Positions 6,415-14,547 of a DNA stretch of 64,000 bases are shown in pieces. Source of the stretch: Methanomassiliicoccaceae archaeon UBA370 (GTDB taxonomy: Archaea > Thermoplasmatota > Thermoplasmata > Methanomassiliicoccales > Methanomethylophilaceae); contig DAUY01000011.1 in NCBI GenBank assembly GCA_002505345.1, positions 106,015 through 170,014 on the forward strand, written 5' to 3'. Position numbers and translations under genes: made by a program. Within the stretch, counting starts at the first letter, position 1, and every line of letters starts with the position of its first letter. Under the pieces are notes generated by a model. That model was not told where the DNA came from, did no database searches, and saw only the letters and a list, made by a program, of their open reading frames with translations.

Positions 6415-7130
6415 TCGCCTATCATGTCGGGGAGGACGGCGCCCATGGGCCCATCGATGTCATCGATTTGAAGTTCGAAGATCGTTTCGTCGGTCCGATA
6501 CTCTACGGGAAAAAAACAACCACTCTTCGCCGCAGTCGGAAGGCGGATGTCGGGGACCGGTTCTCCATTGCCGGTCAGTACTACATCATTAATTCCATAG
6601 ATAAGTGCGAAGACCTTCTTTCCATTCTTTCTTTATGGAAGGAAGAAGGGTTCCAATCTGCCGGAGACATGCTCGACTGGATGGAGGCCCATGATTATTC
6701 TCCGCCACTGTATCTGCATCGTTTCGAACGTTTCTTCACCAATCCGCACATATCTTTTGCTGGGACATCGTATCTGGCGTGCTCGGTTCCGTACGACTTG
6801 ATCGCAGGGCGTCGTCTGTCATCCGGCTACGAGGGCCTATACAGGCTCGCCAATTGCAACATTCTCGAATGCCACGAATGGATGGATCCATATTGGGACG
6901 ACGATGAGGAAGAGCCTTTCGGGGCCGTCTACTACGATATCTTTTTTGCTGGCGGCGCGGACCAAGAGTGCGACCCTGAGCCGATCGACGGCGGAGTCCT
7001 CGGATATTCCGAGTCCGACACCTTGAGAACACTAAATGACTGGCTGGTCGGTTGCGGTCAGGGATTGATAATCAAGCAGGTGGGAGTCCCGGTGGATGCG
7101 TGTGAGAGCGCTTCCGGGGAGGATGTATGA
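6411..7130 (+). CDS. ASCH-domain element protein
   Basis: This 239-residue protein starts at the ATG overlapping the prior stop. Residues about 18-60 carry the ASCH-type pattern (F..PIL.GKKTTTLR, then VGDRF), a PUA-like beta-barrel fold that binds RNA or nucleotides and in bacterial relatives can be an RNase or N4-acetylcytidine hydrolase. The C-terminal half is acidic with a run of Asp/Glu near residue 165 and no known motif. It lies directly before the integrase. ASCH proteins are common cargo of mobile elements; possible roles are nucleotide metabolism or host take-over. Confidence 0.6.
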   Translation: MIAYHVGEDGAHGPIDVIDLKFEDRFVGPILYGKKTTTLRRSRKADVGDRFSIAGQYYIINSIDKCEDLLSILSLWKEEGFQSAGDMLDWMEAHDYSPPLYLHRFERFFTNPHISFAGTSYLACSVPYDLIAGRRLSSGYEGLYRLANCNILECHEWMDPYWDDDEEEPFGAVYYDIFFAGGADQECDPEPIDGGVLGYSESDTLRTLNDWLVGCGQGLIIKQVGVPVDACESASGEDV

Positions 7131-8050
7131 TGGCTCAATATCCGCAATCCATGGAGTCTGCCATAAGCAAGTTCGTGATCCATCTGGACGATGACCGTCG
7201 CCTGACAGAATCGACCCTCAGATTCTACCGCAGCACGATCACGACGGTGTTCAACACGTTCCGCGACGGCCTCGGCAAGGAGGTCATGCCATGGGACGTG
7301 ACTCTGGACAACGTCCGGTGGCTTGCTGACGAGCTCGTAGAGAAGAACCTGACCGTCAGCACCGTCCAGGGTTACATGGCCGCCCTCGCCGGTATAACCA
7401 AGTTCTACGGGGTCACGGCCGTGGCTGACGCCAATATCAGATATCCCTCGGATACCCGTCCTAACGTCCGCTGGATTCCGAGAGAGAATGCGATCCGGCT
7501 CGCCCGGCAGCGGCTAGATCCGATGACCGACCTCATCATACACTGCGAGCTATGCCTCGGCATGCGCAGAGTGGAGGTCATCCGCTTAAAGCCCACGAGC
7601 TTCGACGGCTCGGTCATATACATCAACGGCAAGGGCCCCAGAGGGGGCAAGCTGCGCAAGATGCCTTACCACCCCGCCACAGACGACATCTACCGCCGGT
7701 GGACCGCGGAGAGGGCCAGGCTCATCTCTGCGGCGCAGTCCGTCAAACCAACGGTCAAGGTCCCCGAAACGCTGCTCCTGTGGCAGCGCGGCAAGGCACT
7801 CGGATCCTATGATCCCGTCCGAGGAACGGCCATAAGCAACAGGGTCAAGGACGCGGGCATCGAGGCAGGAATCGATAACCTGTCGAACCACATGTGCCGC
7901 AGGACCTTCGGTCGGACGCTATGGAGGGACGGGGTCAAGATCGAGACCATCGCTGCCATGCTCGGCCACGATTCCGTGGATCAAACTCTGAAGTACATCG
8001 GCGCCGACCTCTTCGATATGAGCGCCGCGATGAAACAGTTTTCTTTATAA
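7127..8050 (+). CDS. Tyrosine recombinase (integrase)
   Basis: This is a 307-residue XerC/D-type site-specific recombinase. An N-terminal SAM-like core-binding domain covers about residues 10-95 and the catalytic domain 115-300. Catalytic residues seen are Arg in LGMRRVEVIR (147/148), Lys in the GKGPRGGKLRK hairpin, HMCR (His255, Arg258), LGH (280-281) and the nucleophile Tyr290. All six positions are present, so the enzyme should be active. Two adjacent ATG codons (7127 and 7130) follow GGGGAGG. It sits next to tRNA-Ile, its presumed attachment site. Confidence 0.95.
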   Translation: MMAQYPQSMESAISKFVIHLDDDRRLTESTLRFYRSTITTVFNTFRDGLGKEVMPWDVTLDNVRWLADELVEKNLTVSTVQGYMAALAGITKFYGVTAVADANIRYPSDTRPNVRWIPRENAIRLARQRLDPMTDLIIHCELCLGMRRVEVIRLKPTSFDGSVIYINGKGPRGGKLRKMPYHPATDDIYRRWTAERARLISAAQSVKPTVKVPETLLLWQRGKALGSYDPVRGTAISNRVKDAGIEAGIDNLSNHMCRRTFGRTLWRDGVKIETIAAMLGHDSVDQTLKYIGADLFDMSAAMKQFSL

Positions 8051-8124
8051 GGAGAAAGGTTTAAATGATGAAAAACGAAAGAAGCCGTTATTCGAGCGAA
8101 AAAATCGACCAGCCAGATGGAAAG

Positions 8125-8202
8125 TGGTGGGCCCAATGTGATTCGAACACATGACCTCCCGGTTATCAGCCGGGCGCTCCATCCAGGCTAAGCTATGGGC
8201 CC
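8125..8202 (-). tRNA. tRNA-Ile (GAT), with encoded CCA; attachment site of the element
   Basis: The full cloverleaf reads on the minus strand: acceptor GGGCCCA/TGGGCCC, anticodon stem CCCGG/CCGGG with loop CTGATAA (anticodon GAT), T-arm with TTCGAAT, discriminator A at 8128 and genomic CCA at 8125-8127. The 3' end faces the integrase 75 bp away, so recombination most likely took place within the 3' half of this gene and rebuilt it intact. Confidence 0.95.
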
Positions 8203-8305
8203 AATAAGGGACTTCAATAAAGAAGTATGATATAAACATTCCCCTCGTGCGGCATACTACCAGATAATACGGAAAATTGATAACCGGAACCGGCCATGTG
8301 CACCC

Positions 8306-8782
8306 ATGGAGCCCATATTCAGCGAGAGGATACGAGTCGTCCCGGTCATGGCAGAAAGGGCCTTGCTCGCCATACTCGTGCCCACCGACGCATTCATTCT
8401 CATCAGCGCCTCTCTTGGATGGGTCAACTGGTGGCTTTTCGTCGCGATGGCGGCGGTCACGGCATTCATGTTCCTCCTTTCCAGATTATTAGTCCTCAAA
8501 ACCGATGTTTATGACGACAAGGTAGTGATCAAGTACTTCAAGACCAGAAACTACAGGATGGAAAAGATAAGGGACCGCCGTTACGGTGTGATGAATGAGA
8601 TTAGGAACTTCGCCGGCGTGGGTCTCCGCGGTCTGCGTTACCGCAACTACCTGTGCGCAGGATGCGAGACAGGAGTTGTTTTTCTCACGCAGGGGTCTGT
8701 GGTCGCTGTGTCCTCTTATAGGACCGAGGAGCTTGCGGAGCTTCTCCCCAAGGCCGTACCCAAACCCAAGGGGGAGGAGTGA
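8306..8782 (+). CDS. Small membrane protein with PH-like domain
   Basis: This is a 158-residue protein. Two membrane helices (about residues 22-60) are followed by a soluble beta-rich domain of about 95 residues that resembles bacterial/archaeal PH-like domains (a strand with VYDDKVVIKYF, then alternating strands ending VVAVSSYRTEELAELL). It overlaps the next gene by 4 bp. Function unknown. Confidence 0.6.
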   Translation: MEPIFSERIRVVPVMAERALLAILVPTDAFILISASLGWVNWWLFVAMAAVTAFMFLLSRLLVLKTDVYDDKVVIKYFKTRNYRMEKIRDRRYGVMNEIRNFAGVGLRGLRYRNYLCAGCETGVVFLTQGSVVAVSSYRTEELAELLPKAVPKPKGEE

Positions 8783-9231
8783 TGCAGCCCGTCTTCCGAT
8801 GGGTAAGAGCCAGAGTCATGTGCTATGCCACAGAGGACAGAAGCAGGATAGCCGAAGTTTTCAGAACGTTCATCGGGACCGACGAATGGAACGAGGACGT
8901 GGTCGAGGGGGAGATGGGCAATATCACCTTGATAATGGATGCCGAGATCACCAGGCAGAAAGACATCGATGGGATCTTTGTAAGGCTCGGCGATGAGACC
9001 GTCGACCGGATATTGTCAGAGCTCGAAGACCGCACCGACGAAGACTGCACATTCTATGTCAGACTGGACAAGCAGAAGGCATTCTCAGGCACTTACTCGG
9101 TGGCGACGGGAGGGGACGTAATATCCCTGACATGCAAAGTAGCTTCCTATCCCGCCAAACGGGAGCTCGCGGTGGACATCCTGAGAAATTACCTCAGATC
9201 TCTTCCGCGGCAGGCACCTGAGCTTCCTTGA
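8779..9231 (+). CDS. RNA-binding protein of the exosome-associated COG1325 type
   Basis: This is a 150-residue protein. The opening stretch (FRWVRARVMCYATEDRSRI) matches the archaeal family of predicted exosome subunits, in which a 'HATED' motif follows the first strand. The rest alternates strands and helices and ends in a long helix (DILRNYLRSL). Archaeal members are proposed to act in RNA degradation or processing. It is translationally coupled to the membrane gene upstream and converges on the CorC-type gene, overlapping it by 38 bp. Confidence 0.7.
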   Translation: MMQPVFRWVRARVMCYATEDRSRIAEVFRTFIGTDEWNEDVVEGEMGNITLIMDAEITRQKDIDGIFVRLGDETVDRILSELEDRTDEDCTFYVRLDKQKAFSGTYSVATGGDVISLTCKVASYPAKRELAVDILRNYLRSLPRQAPELP

Positions 9232-10483
9232 CCTCGAAACGGGCCTCCTTTACACGGCGGCCTTTGATCGATTTCACGGTGATCTTAACTTTTTCATTGT
9301 CCACCACCGCTCCTCTGTATGGAATGTCGCCTATCTTGTACTGGATATATCCGCTGACATTGTAGTCCACATAATCCTCGGGATCGAACCTAAGCCCCAG
9401 GTCGTCCATGACATTGTAGATGTTGGCATCGCCGATGACCGTATATGAGCCGTCTGCCTCCCTTACCACAGGGAGTTTTACATCGTCGCTCTCGTCCCAT
9501 ATCTCTCCCACAAGCTCCTCGATGATATCTTCCAGTGTTACGATCCCCAAGGTGCCGCCGAAGGAGTCCAGGACCACGGCCATGTGGACCTTCGTCTTCT
9601 GCAGGGTGCTTAGGACCTCGGCTATGCTGGTGGACTCCTGGAAGAACTTCACCTGCCTTATTATGTCGATCAGATTGAAGTTGTCGTTGTTCACGACCCT
9701 TCTGAAGAAATCCTTGGCGTTGACCACTCCGATTATACGGTCGATGCTGCCGTCGTAGATCGGGATCCTGGAGTAGCCTGTGAATGTGAACAGCTCTTTT
9801 AGCTCGTCCATATTTACGTCCTTGCTTGCAGCTATTATGTCGACTCTGGGTATGTATACCTCGGACAGAGGGGTGTCGTCAAATGTGATAGCGGACTTGA
9901 TGAGTTCGCTTTCGGTCTTCTCCAGTGTTCCCTCTTCCTCGATCTCGTCGATCATGACCACCAGCTCGTCTTCTGTGAGCGTCAGGGTGGCTTTTTTCTT
10001 GGATTCCTTTGTGAACACCGAGCTGAGCTTTATGAAGAACCATGTGACGGGCGTCAATACCGTCACGGCAAATGACAGAGAGCCTGCCAGCTTCAGTGCG
10101 TAGTGCTCTGCCCTCCTCTTCGCAATGTTCTTCGGCGCTATCTCTCCGAAAGTAAGTATTATCAGAGTCATGAAAACGGTCGCGACGACTGTACCCAAAG
10201 CAGGATTGTGGGGAAAGAGCTGCTCGGTGAAAAGCATCGTACAGGTTGTGGAGGCCGCTATGTTGAGTATATTATTTCCCACAAGGATGGTCGTAAGAAG
10301 CCTCTCGAAGTCGTCTGACAGTGCCAGCGCCTTGCTGGCGTTCTTGGCCCCATCACTCTCCAGCTTCTTGAGGCGTATGTTGTTGACACTGGAGTAGGCC
10401 ATTTCAGAAATAGAGAAATACACCGCGCCCAGCAGGAGCGTGAATATTATTACCGATAAGATAACGACGAGCCCTACGTCCAT
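9194..10483 (-). CDS. CNNM/CorC (HlyC-family) membrane transporter with CBS pair
   Basis: This is a 429-residue protein. An N-terminal DUF21/CNNM membrane domain (helices at about 5-28, 60-82, 92-112 and 133-155) is followed by two CBS domains (about 205-330; PRVDIIAA and IVTLEDIIEELVGEI are typical) and a C-terminal CorC_HlyC domain. Family members mediate Mg2+ or other divalent cation transport or sensing, with CBS domains binding adenine nucleotides. The length is standard. Its 3' end overlaps the convergent RNA-binding gene. Confidence 0.85.
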   Translation of the reverse strand: MDVGLVVILSVIIFTLLLGAVYFSISEMAYSSVNNIRLKKLESDGAKNASKALALSDDFERLLTTILVGNNILNIAASTTCTMLFTEQLFPHNPALGTVVATVFMTLIILTFGEIAPKNIAKRRAEHYALKLAGSLSFAVTVLTPVTWFFIKLSSVFTKESKKKATLTLTEDELVVMIDEIEEEGTLEKTESELIKSAITFDDTPLSEVYIPRVDIIAASKDVNMDELKELFTFTGYSRIPIYDGSIDRIIGVVNAKDFFRRVVNNDNFNLIDIIRQVKFFQESTSIAEVLSTLQKTKVHMAVVLDSFGGTLGIVTLEDIIEELVGEIWDESDDVKLPVVREADGSYTVIGDANIYNVMDDLGLRFDPEDYVDYNVSGYIQYKIGDIPYRGAVVDNEKVKITVKSIKGRRVKEARFEVKEAQVPAAEEI

Positions 10484-10668
10484 CTCAGATCAACCCGTTC
10501 GTTTCAAGCGCACCAAGGGACACTTTTTTAATCCTGCCATGTCAAACTGACGCTTCAATTAAGCGACAATGGAATATAATGGTTATGAATGAAGGGGCTC
10601 CAAAAGGCGAGAAACAAGCAATTTGATTAAAAAAAGGAAAGGGTTTGTTACTGGTATGGGCTTCGTGC

Positions 10669-11280
10669 TTACATTCCCATCTTGCTCTTGACGTCGTTCG
10701 AGAGAACGGCGACCAGGAGGAAGGCGTAAAGAATGAATTCACAGAGGCTCAGGACTGCAGTTATCGCCATATCGATGGCAGACATGTCCGAAAGGAACGG
10801 AGTGACTATTCCAATGAGCGAGACGATGGTGAGCACAAGGAACACGATCACAAGGATAATCCAGATGATCTTGTCGAATGTGTCTGCAGTGCCGTCGGTG
10901 ATCCTCTTCGCGATCCACATGAGGATCAGACCGAGGACCAGGGCAATGACTATCTCAACGACTCCAGCTGTGATGGAATCTTCGATCATCAGTCCTGCTC
11001 CAGTGAATATTCCGACGACTATAGTCGCAAGTCCGACGAAGTTTACGAACTTACCGAGAATGCTGAAAGCATTCGTGTCTTCGCCCCTATAAATAGGCAG
11101 TCCTATCCCAAGAATCAGGACACCGTAAAGGATCGTACCGATAGATGCTACGACTGAGCCAGTCGCCATCGGATCGGCAAGCGCTCCGTTTACGATCGCC
11201 AAGATTCCTGCCAGTATGCTGACGATACCGATAACCACGGCCGCCAGTCCGAAATTTTTAGGGTTGTCAATGAATGACAT
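10669..11280 (-). CDS. Six-helix membrane protein of unknown function
   Basis: This 203-residue, strongly hydrophobic protein has about six predicted membrane helices with short loops, and both termini are likely cytoplasmic. No transporter or enzyme motif is seen. It is monocistronic, with 185 bp of non-coding sequence on its 3' side (10484-10668, nothing recognised) and 205 bp of AT-rich sequence on its 5' side. Confidence 0.6.
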   Translation of the reverse strand: MSFIDNPKNFGLAAVVIGIVSILAGILAIVNGALADPMATGSVVASIGTILYGVLILGIGLPIYRGEDTNAFSILGKFVNFVGLATIVVGIFTGAGLMIEDSITAGVVEIVIALVLGLILMWIAKRITDGTADTFDKIIWIILVIVFLVLTIVSLIGIVTPFLSDMSAIDMAITAVLSLCEFILYAFLLVAVLSNDVKSKMGM

Positions 11281-11445
11281 GTCTTATGAACCGACGAATG
11301 GAGTATAAATACTATTCTAAATTACATAGGCATTATAATAATCGCACAAAATGGAAAAATACATTGCTGGGTCTTTATTTTATCATTTCTTTGCATTATT
11401 AAACGAAGTCGTTCATTGTCGTAATTTTATTTTGTAATAGTTTTA

Positions 11446-11464
11446 TTTATATTATAATAATATA
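11446..11464 (+). promoter_or_regulatory. TATA-rich promoter for the YdbC-like gene
   Basis: A run of overlapping TATA-like sequence lies about 25-40 bp before the ATG at 11486. With archaeal spacing of about 26 bp between the box and transcription start, the message would begin at or close to the start codon (leaderless). The surrounding 11281-11485 region is AT-rich and holds no gene. Confidence 0.5.
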
Positions 11465-11485
11465 CGAGTCTGAGAGCTGACCGCT

Positions 11486-11716
11486 ATGGCAAGCGAATTT
11501 ACATACGAAATCGTCGAGGAGATAGCGACGCTATCCCAATCTTCAAAGGGATGGACCAAAGAACTGAACCTAATCAGCTGGAACGAGAGGGAACCAAAAT
11601 ACGACATAAGAGAGTGGTCCCCCGACAGGACCAAGATGGGAAAAGGAGTCACTCTTTCTAACGAAGAGGTCTCCATCCTGAAGAAGGCCCTGGATTCCAG
11701 AGAAGACATAGAGTGA
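11486..11716 (+). CDS. YdbC/PC4-like single-stranded DNA-binding protein
   Basis: This 76-residue protein matches the YdbC branch of the PC4 (p15 coactivator) family: FTYEIVEEI, SKGWTKELNLISWN, PKYDIREWSPD and KMGKGVTL appear in order. YdbC-type proteins are dimeric beta-sheet folds that bind single-stranded DNA and occur in bacteria (Lactococcus YdbC) and some archaea. The likely role is in transcription or ssDNA protection. It is followed after a short gap by a HEAT-repeat gene. Confidence 0.85.
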   Translation: MASEFTYEIVEEIATLSQSSKGWTKELNLISWNEREPKYDIREWSPDRTKMGKGVTLSNEEVSILKKALDSREDIE

Positions 11717-11749
11717 TCCCTTCGTTCCGGTGTGCCGGGAAGTGTCCGA

Positions 11750-12640
11750 ATGTCGGATAACAGGGTAAACTATCTGGAGCGTTTCCTGGGAGGCGTGGAC
11801 AAGATAGAGGCCGGCCGTCCGGGAGGAATATCCGAAGACCGCTGGCTGGTCGCTTATTACAGGCCGGAGTACGCCCCCGTGCTGCTCAGGTACCTCTCCT
11901 ATGGGAACGAGAATGTGAGGGCTGAGACACTGATGCTGCTAACCGATGTCAGGGAGCCCGCCGCCGCGGACGCCGTCCGCAGGATGAGCTCTTCCGACAC
12001 CGAGAAGGTCAGAGGTGCGTGCATCGGATACCTCAATGCGGTCTCCGATGCCGAGGATAGGATCCCCTCCCTCATGGACTCTCTGAAACACTCAAGGGGC
12101 GAAGAGTTCTCCAAGGCGGCATCCCTCATGGGTGCATTCGGAAGGAAAGAAGATATCGACGATCTCCGCAGGATATACGGCCAGGTTCGCGGGGAGATGC
12201 GCAAAGAGCTGTTCAACGCCCTCGAACGCATAATCGGACGCTATCCGGAACTGTTACCCAAACGCGACATGCTGTTGTCAGTTCCCTTGCCTCCGGAGGA
12301 GGATGCCTTCGACCGTTTCATAACCGTCTCCATGGAATACCTGGATAAACGCTACAGAGAGAACGTTTCTTCCCAGAAGAAGATCGACGCAAAGACAGCC
12401 GGCAACGTTTCGGCCGCCCTCAAAAAAATGAGGGTCAGACTCTACAACGAGTCTGATAACCTGCAGTACTACGGCGCCGAAGAATCAGAAAGGACCTCCA
12501 AACTAATGGAACTTATAAGATGGGCGTCCGAGGACCTTGCCTCGAAAACCATCATTCAGGGCGGACCCGGGCACCTGTGCCCAAGATGCGGTGCCCAGAT
12601 GATTCTTTACCGCGGGCTGTGGTCATGCCCCGAATGCTGA
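11750..12640 (+). CDS. HEAT-repeat protein with C-terminal zinc ribbon
   Basis: This is a 296-residue protein. The ATG at 11750 is preferred over the in-frame GTG at 11732. Residues 40-175 show repeating helical pairs of HEAT type (YLSYGNENVRAETLMLL, DAVRRMSSSDTEKVRGACI). A linker follows and then a short zinc ribbon at the C-terminus (CPRCGAQM...CPEC). HEAT scaffolds mediate protein contacts; the exact role is unknown. Confidence 0.65.
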   Translation: MSDNRVNYLERFLGGVDKIEAGRPGGISEDRWLVAYYRPEYAPVLLRYLSYGNENVRAETLMLLTDVREPAAADAVRRMSSSDTEKVRGACIGYLNAVSDAEDRIPSLMDSLKHSRGEEFSKAASLMGAFGRKEDIDDLRRIYGQVRGEMRKELFNALERIIGRYPELLPKRDMLLSVPLPPEEDAFDRFITVSMEYLDKRYRENVSSQKKIDAKTAGNVSAALKKMRVRLYNESDNLQYYGAEESERTSKLMELIRWASEDLASKTIIQGGPGHLCPRCGAQMILYRGLWSCPEC

Positions 12641-12770
12641 CCTGTTTTATACAAACCTTTAAATCCAGAACGTCAATCCAAACTTAGGCAATCTGATATA
12701 GCTCCCTGTACGCCGTAGGGAAGAGTTAGGAAGTAGTATTGGGGCCGAAAGAACATAGGAGATAGAAAAT
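12641..12770 (+). promoter_or_regulatory. Promoter and structured leader of the zinc-finger gene
   Basis: A CTTTAAAT box (about 12658-12665) is followed by roughly 80 nt of leader. Within the leader TCCC..TAC pairs with GTA..GGGA, forming a hairpin near 12702-12720. A GGAG lies shortly before the ATG at 12771. A leader this long is unusual among the leaderless genes nearby and suggests post-transcriptional control. Confidence 0.4.
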
Positions 12771-12980
12771 ATGGCCTACGGAGACGACAGGAACAGAGGA
12801 TTTAGAGACAACAGGGAGCCCAGGGAGATGTTCGACACCACCTGCTCCGACTGCGGAAAAGAGTGCCAGGTGCCCTTCAAGCCCACCGACGGAAGGCCCG
12901 TCTACTGCAGGGACTGCTTCCAGAAGCACCGCCCCGCTGACAGGGACGGCGGCAACGGTGGCAGGCGCCAGAGATACTGA
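12771..12980 (+). CDS. Small CxxC-zinc / RGG-rich protein
   Basis: This is a 69-residue protein. A charged N-terminus rich in Arg, Gly and Asn leads to a four-cysteine zinc knuckle (CSDC about 17 residues before CRDC), and a Gly/Arg-rich tail follows. Methanogen and Thermoplasmata genomes carry many such 'CxxC-x17-CxxC' proteins; an RNA-associated role is plausible from the RGG-like tails. No catalytic motif. Confidence 0.7.
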   Translation: MAYGDDRNRGFRDNREPREMFDTTCSDCGKECQVPFKPTDGRPVYCRDCFQKHRPADRDGGNGGRRQRY

Positions 12981-13019
12981 GCTTTTCAAGTTCACTGCGA
13001 TCTAAAACCTTTTACGTAT

Positions 13020-13247
13020 TCACTTACGCTTTTGATTTTTCGAATTTTTCATGTCGATCATCATCTTCGACATCATCGCCACCTTCAGCACGGCGAACGA
13101 CATCACGATGCCGGCCACTCCGATTATGAGCAAAGCGACACCTGAGCCCTCGTATCCCATAAGATACATCCCCAGTCCGATGAATGCGACTGCAGCCGAA
13201 ATGAAAAACGCCATCTGAGCGGCACGGGAGCCCTGTTTCAAGTCCAC
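13020..13247 (-). CDS. Small two-helix membrane protein
   Basis: This is a 75-residue protein with two membrane helices (about residues 10-30 and 34-52), a Met-rich third amphipathic segment and a strongly basic C-terminus (KNSKNQKRK). Not recognised. Confidence 0.55.
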   Translation of the reverse strand: MDLKQGSRAAQMAFFISAAVAFIGLGMYLMGYEGSGVALLIIGVAGIVMSFAVLKVAMMSKMMIDMKNSKNQKRK

Positions 13248-13325
13248 GACAAAGGCACCGTACGGCAGATATTTAATCCGAATGCAAAGAAAAGAAAGTA
13301 GTTTGAAGGGTTTCTGTCCTGAAGA

Positions 13326-13724
13326 TCAGACGATCTTCTTTCCGGAGTTGGGACCTACCCCTTCGTCGTAGACCGCCGTGACCTTGAACTTCCACAGAGC
13401 TTTCGCGTGCATGTTGGCGCCTGCGAGGGCCTTGTTCAAATTGTCTACGTCCGACCCCTTCTCCTCGCGCCCGAGGACTGTCGCCTGCATCTCAAAGGCC
13501 TTGGGGCCCGCAGTGACCAGGATGGCGACCTTCTTGTTCTCGGCCATGTACTCTGCGGACCTTTTCATCAGGATCTCGCCGACAGTGATGACGTCGCTGC
13601 CGATGGTTCCAAAGCTTCCGCATACTATAGCGTGAGGCTGTCCGGCCGCATTCGCGGTCACCATGACCTTTGTCGTTCCTTTGTCGTTCATTATGTCAAG
13701 AACTTCCTTGGGGATTGCTACCAT
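13326..13724 (-). CDS. Pyridoxamine 5'-phosphate oxidase-like FMN-binding protein
   Basis: This 132-residue protein has the split-barrel flavin-binding layout: an N-terminal helix (VAIPKEVLDIMN), then strands with KVMVTANAAGQPHAI, a central ILMKRSAEYMAENKKVAILV segment and a C-terminal strand pair. Members bind FMN, F420 or heme; the natural substrate cannot be read from sequence. It is monocistronic. Confidence 0.7.
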   Translation of the reverse strand: MVAIPKEVLDIMNDKGTTKVMVTANAAGQPHAIVCGSFGTIGSDVITVGEILMKRSAEYMAENKKVAILVTAGPKAFEMQATVLGREEKGSDVDNLNKALAGANMHAKALWKFKVTAVYDEGVGPNSGKKIV

Positions 13725-13824
13725 GATTTATCACCAATCATAAACGGTAACAAAAGTATATCTAACAGGAAGTTACAGCGGTGTTATCCTAGAAGCCGGC
13801 TCCCGTCGACGGGCTTCGAAATCC

Positions 13825-13950
13825 TCACTTGGTCTTTTTGAGCTTCGACTTGTTCTTGCCCTTTGAACCGGTCATGTCATAGGCGCAGATGATGACGATC
13901 AGAGCGGCTACACTGGCGATTACTACAGAGAACTCGGCTAATTCAAACAT
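13825..13950 (-). CDS. Micro-membrane protein
   Basis: This is a 41-residue peptide from the ATG at 13950: one membrane helix (about residues 6-25) and a Lys-rich tail (KGKNKSKLKKTK). An upstream start at 14013 would add 21 weakly plausible residues. It lies just downstream of the PAS gene on the same strand with a gap of only 25 bp, so the two may be co-transcribed. Confidence 0.45.
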   Translation of the reverse strand: MFELAEFSVVIASVAALIVIICAYDMTGSKGKNKSKLKKTK

Positions 13951-13975
13951 GATGGCTCCAACGGCCGGTGCATAT

Positions 13976-14329
13976 TTATGGCTTTTCAATGGGCCTGAGG
14001 TGCTGTACCACAAGCTGGACCTTTCCGCCCTTGAAGTACGGTATCGACGTGCAGGAATATTCAGTGTCGCTTCCGGGTATCACACGGGGCTTGCTGCAGT
14101 GTACCGGTGCCTGCATAGTGATGACATTGCAGTCCACACAGCATGTGGTGCGCCCTAGGAGACGGTAGCACTTGATGCCTATGACATCGTCGGCGGACTT
14201 GTTGAAGACCTTGAGGGCTGCACGGTTCATCCATACGATCGTGTGCTCCGAATCATGGATGATTATTAGGTCATCTATCTCATCCAGGACCATGTTGAGC
14301 AGAACGTCGGCAAATCCCTCTTCTTCCAT
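13976..14329 (-). CDS. PAS-domain sensor protein
   Basis: This is a 117-residue protein from the ATG at 14329, which follows GGTGATAAA. Residues 8-110 are one PAS domain (LDEIDDLIIIHDSEHTIVWM, NRAALKVF, DDVIGIKCYRLL). Several cysteines lie in the middle (CCVDC plus two more), which could hold a metal or redox cofactor. No output domain is attached, so it would act through a partner. Confidence 0.7.
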   Translation of the reverse strand: MEEEGFADVLLNMVLDEIDDLIIIHDSEHTIVWMNRAALKVFNKSADDVIGIKCYRLLGRTTCCVDCNVITMQAPVHCSKPRVIPGSDTEYSCTSIPYFKGGKVQLVVQHLRPIEKP

Positions 14330-14516
14330 TTTATCACCATTTGATAATCGCATTGAAGATATTAAACCTGGCGGGGAAGAAGGGGCAGTGCAAAGCATGC
14401 AACGGATACGGAATATGTCGGTATCCTCTATGCAACCCACGATTTTCTGTAAAAATACTGACAAATCCGTAATCTGATTTCGAATCTCGAATTTGGATGC
14501 CCTATCATTTAGACAT

Positions 14517-14526
14517 TTTTTTATAT
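14517..14526 (+). promoter_or_regulatory. TATA box of the ferredoxin-NADP reductase gene
   Basis: A T-rich stretch ending in TTTATATG is centred about 26 bp before the ATG at 14548, predicting a leaderless message. Confidence 0.55.
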
Positions 14527-14547
14527 GGACAACATATAGCCCACTGA

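Larger units (their letters stand above)
1..8128. mobile_element. Integrated virus-like element, right part (left end outside window)
   Basis: The stretch carries a near-continuous plus-strand series of overlapping small genes for membrane or exported proteins, a FtsK/HerA-type ATPase, a divergent repressor-like winged-helix gene with palindromic operators, several small unknown genes and a terminal tyrosine recombinase. The recombinase ends 75 bp from the 3' end of a tRNA-Ile gene, the usual geometry for archaeal integrating viruses and plasmids. The matching second attachment copy (a repeat of the tRNA 3' end) is not found elsewhere in the window, so the element extends to the left. The virus reading rests on gene layout and the ATPase; no capsid protein is recognised. 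A conjugative or other mobile plasmid is the main alternative. Confidence 0.8.
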
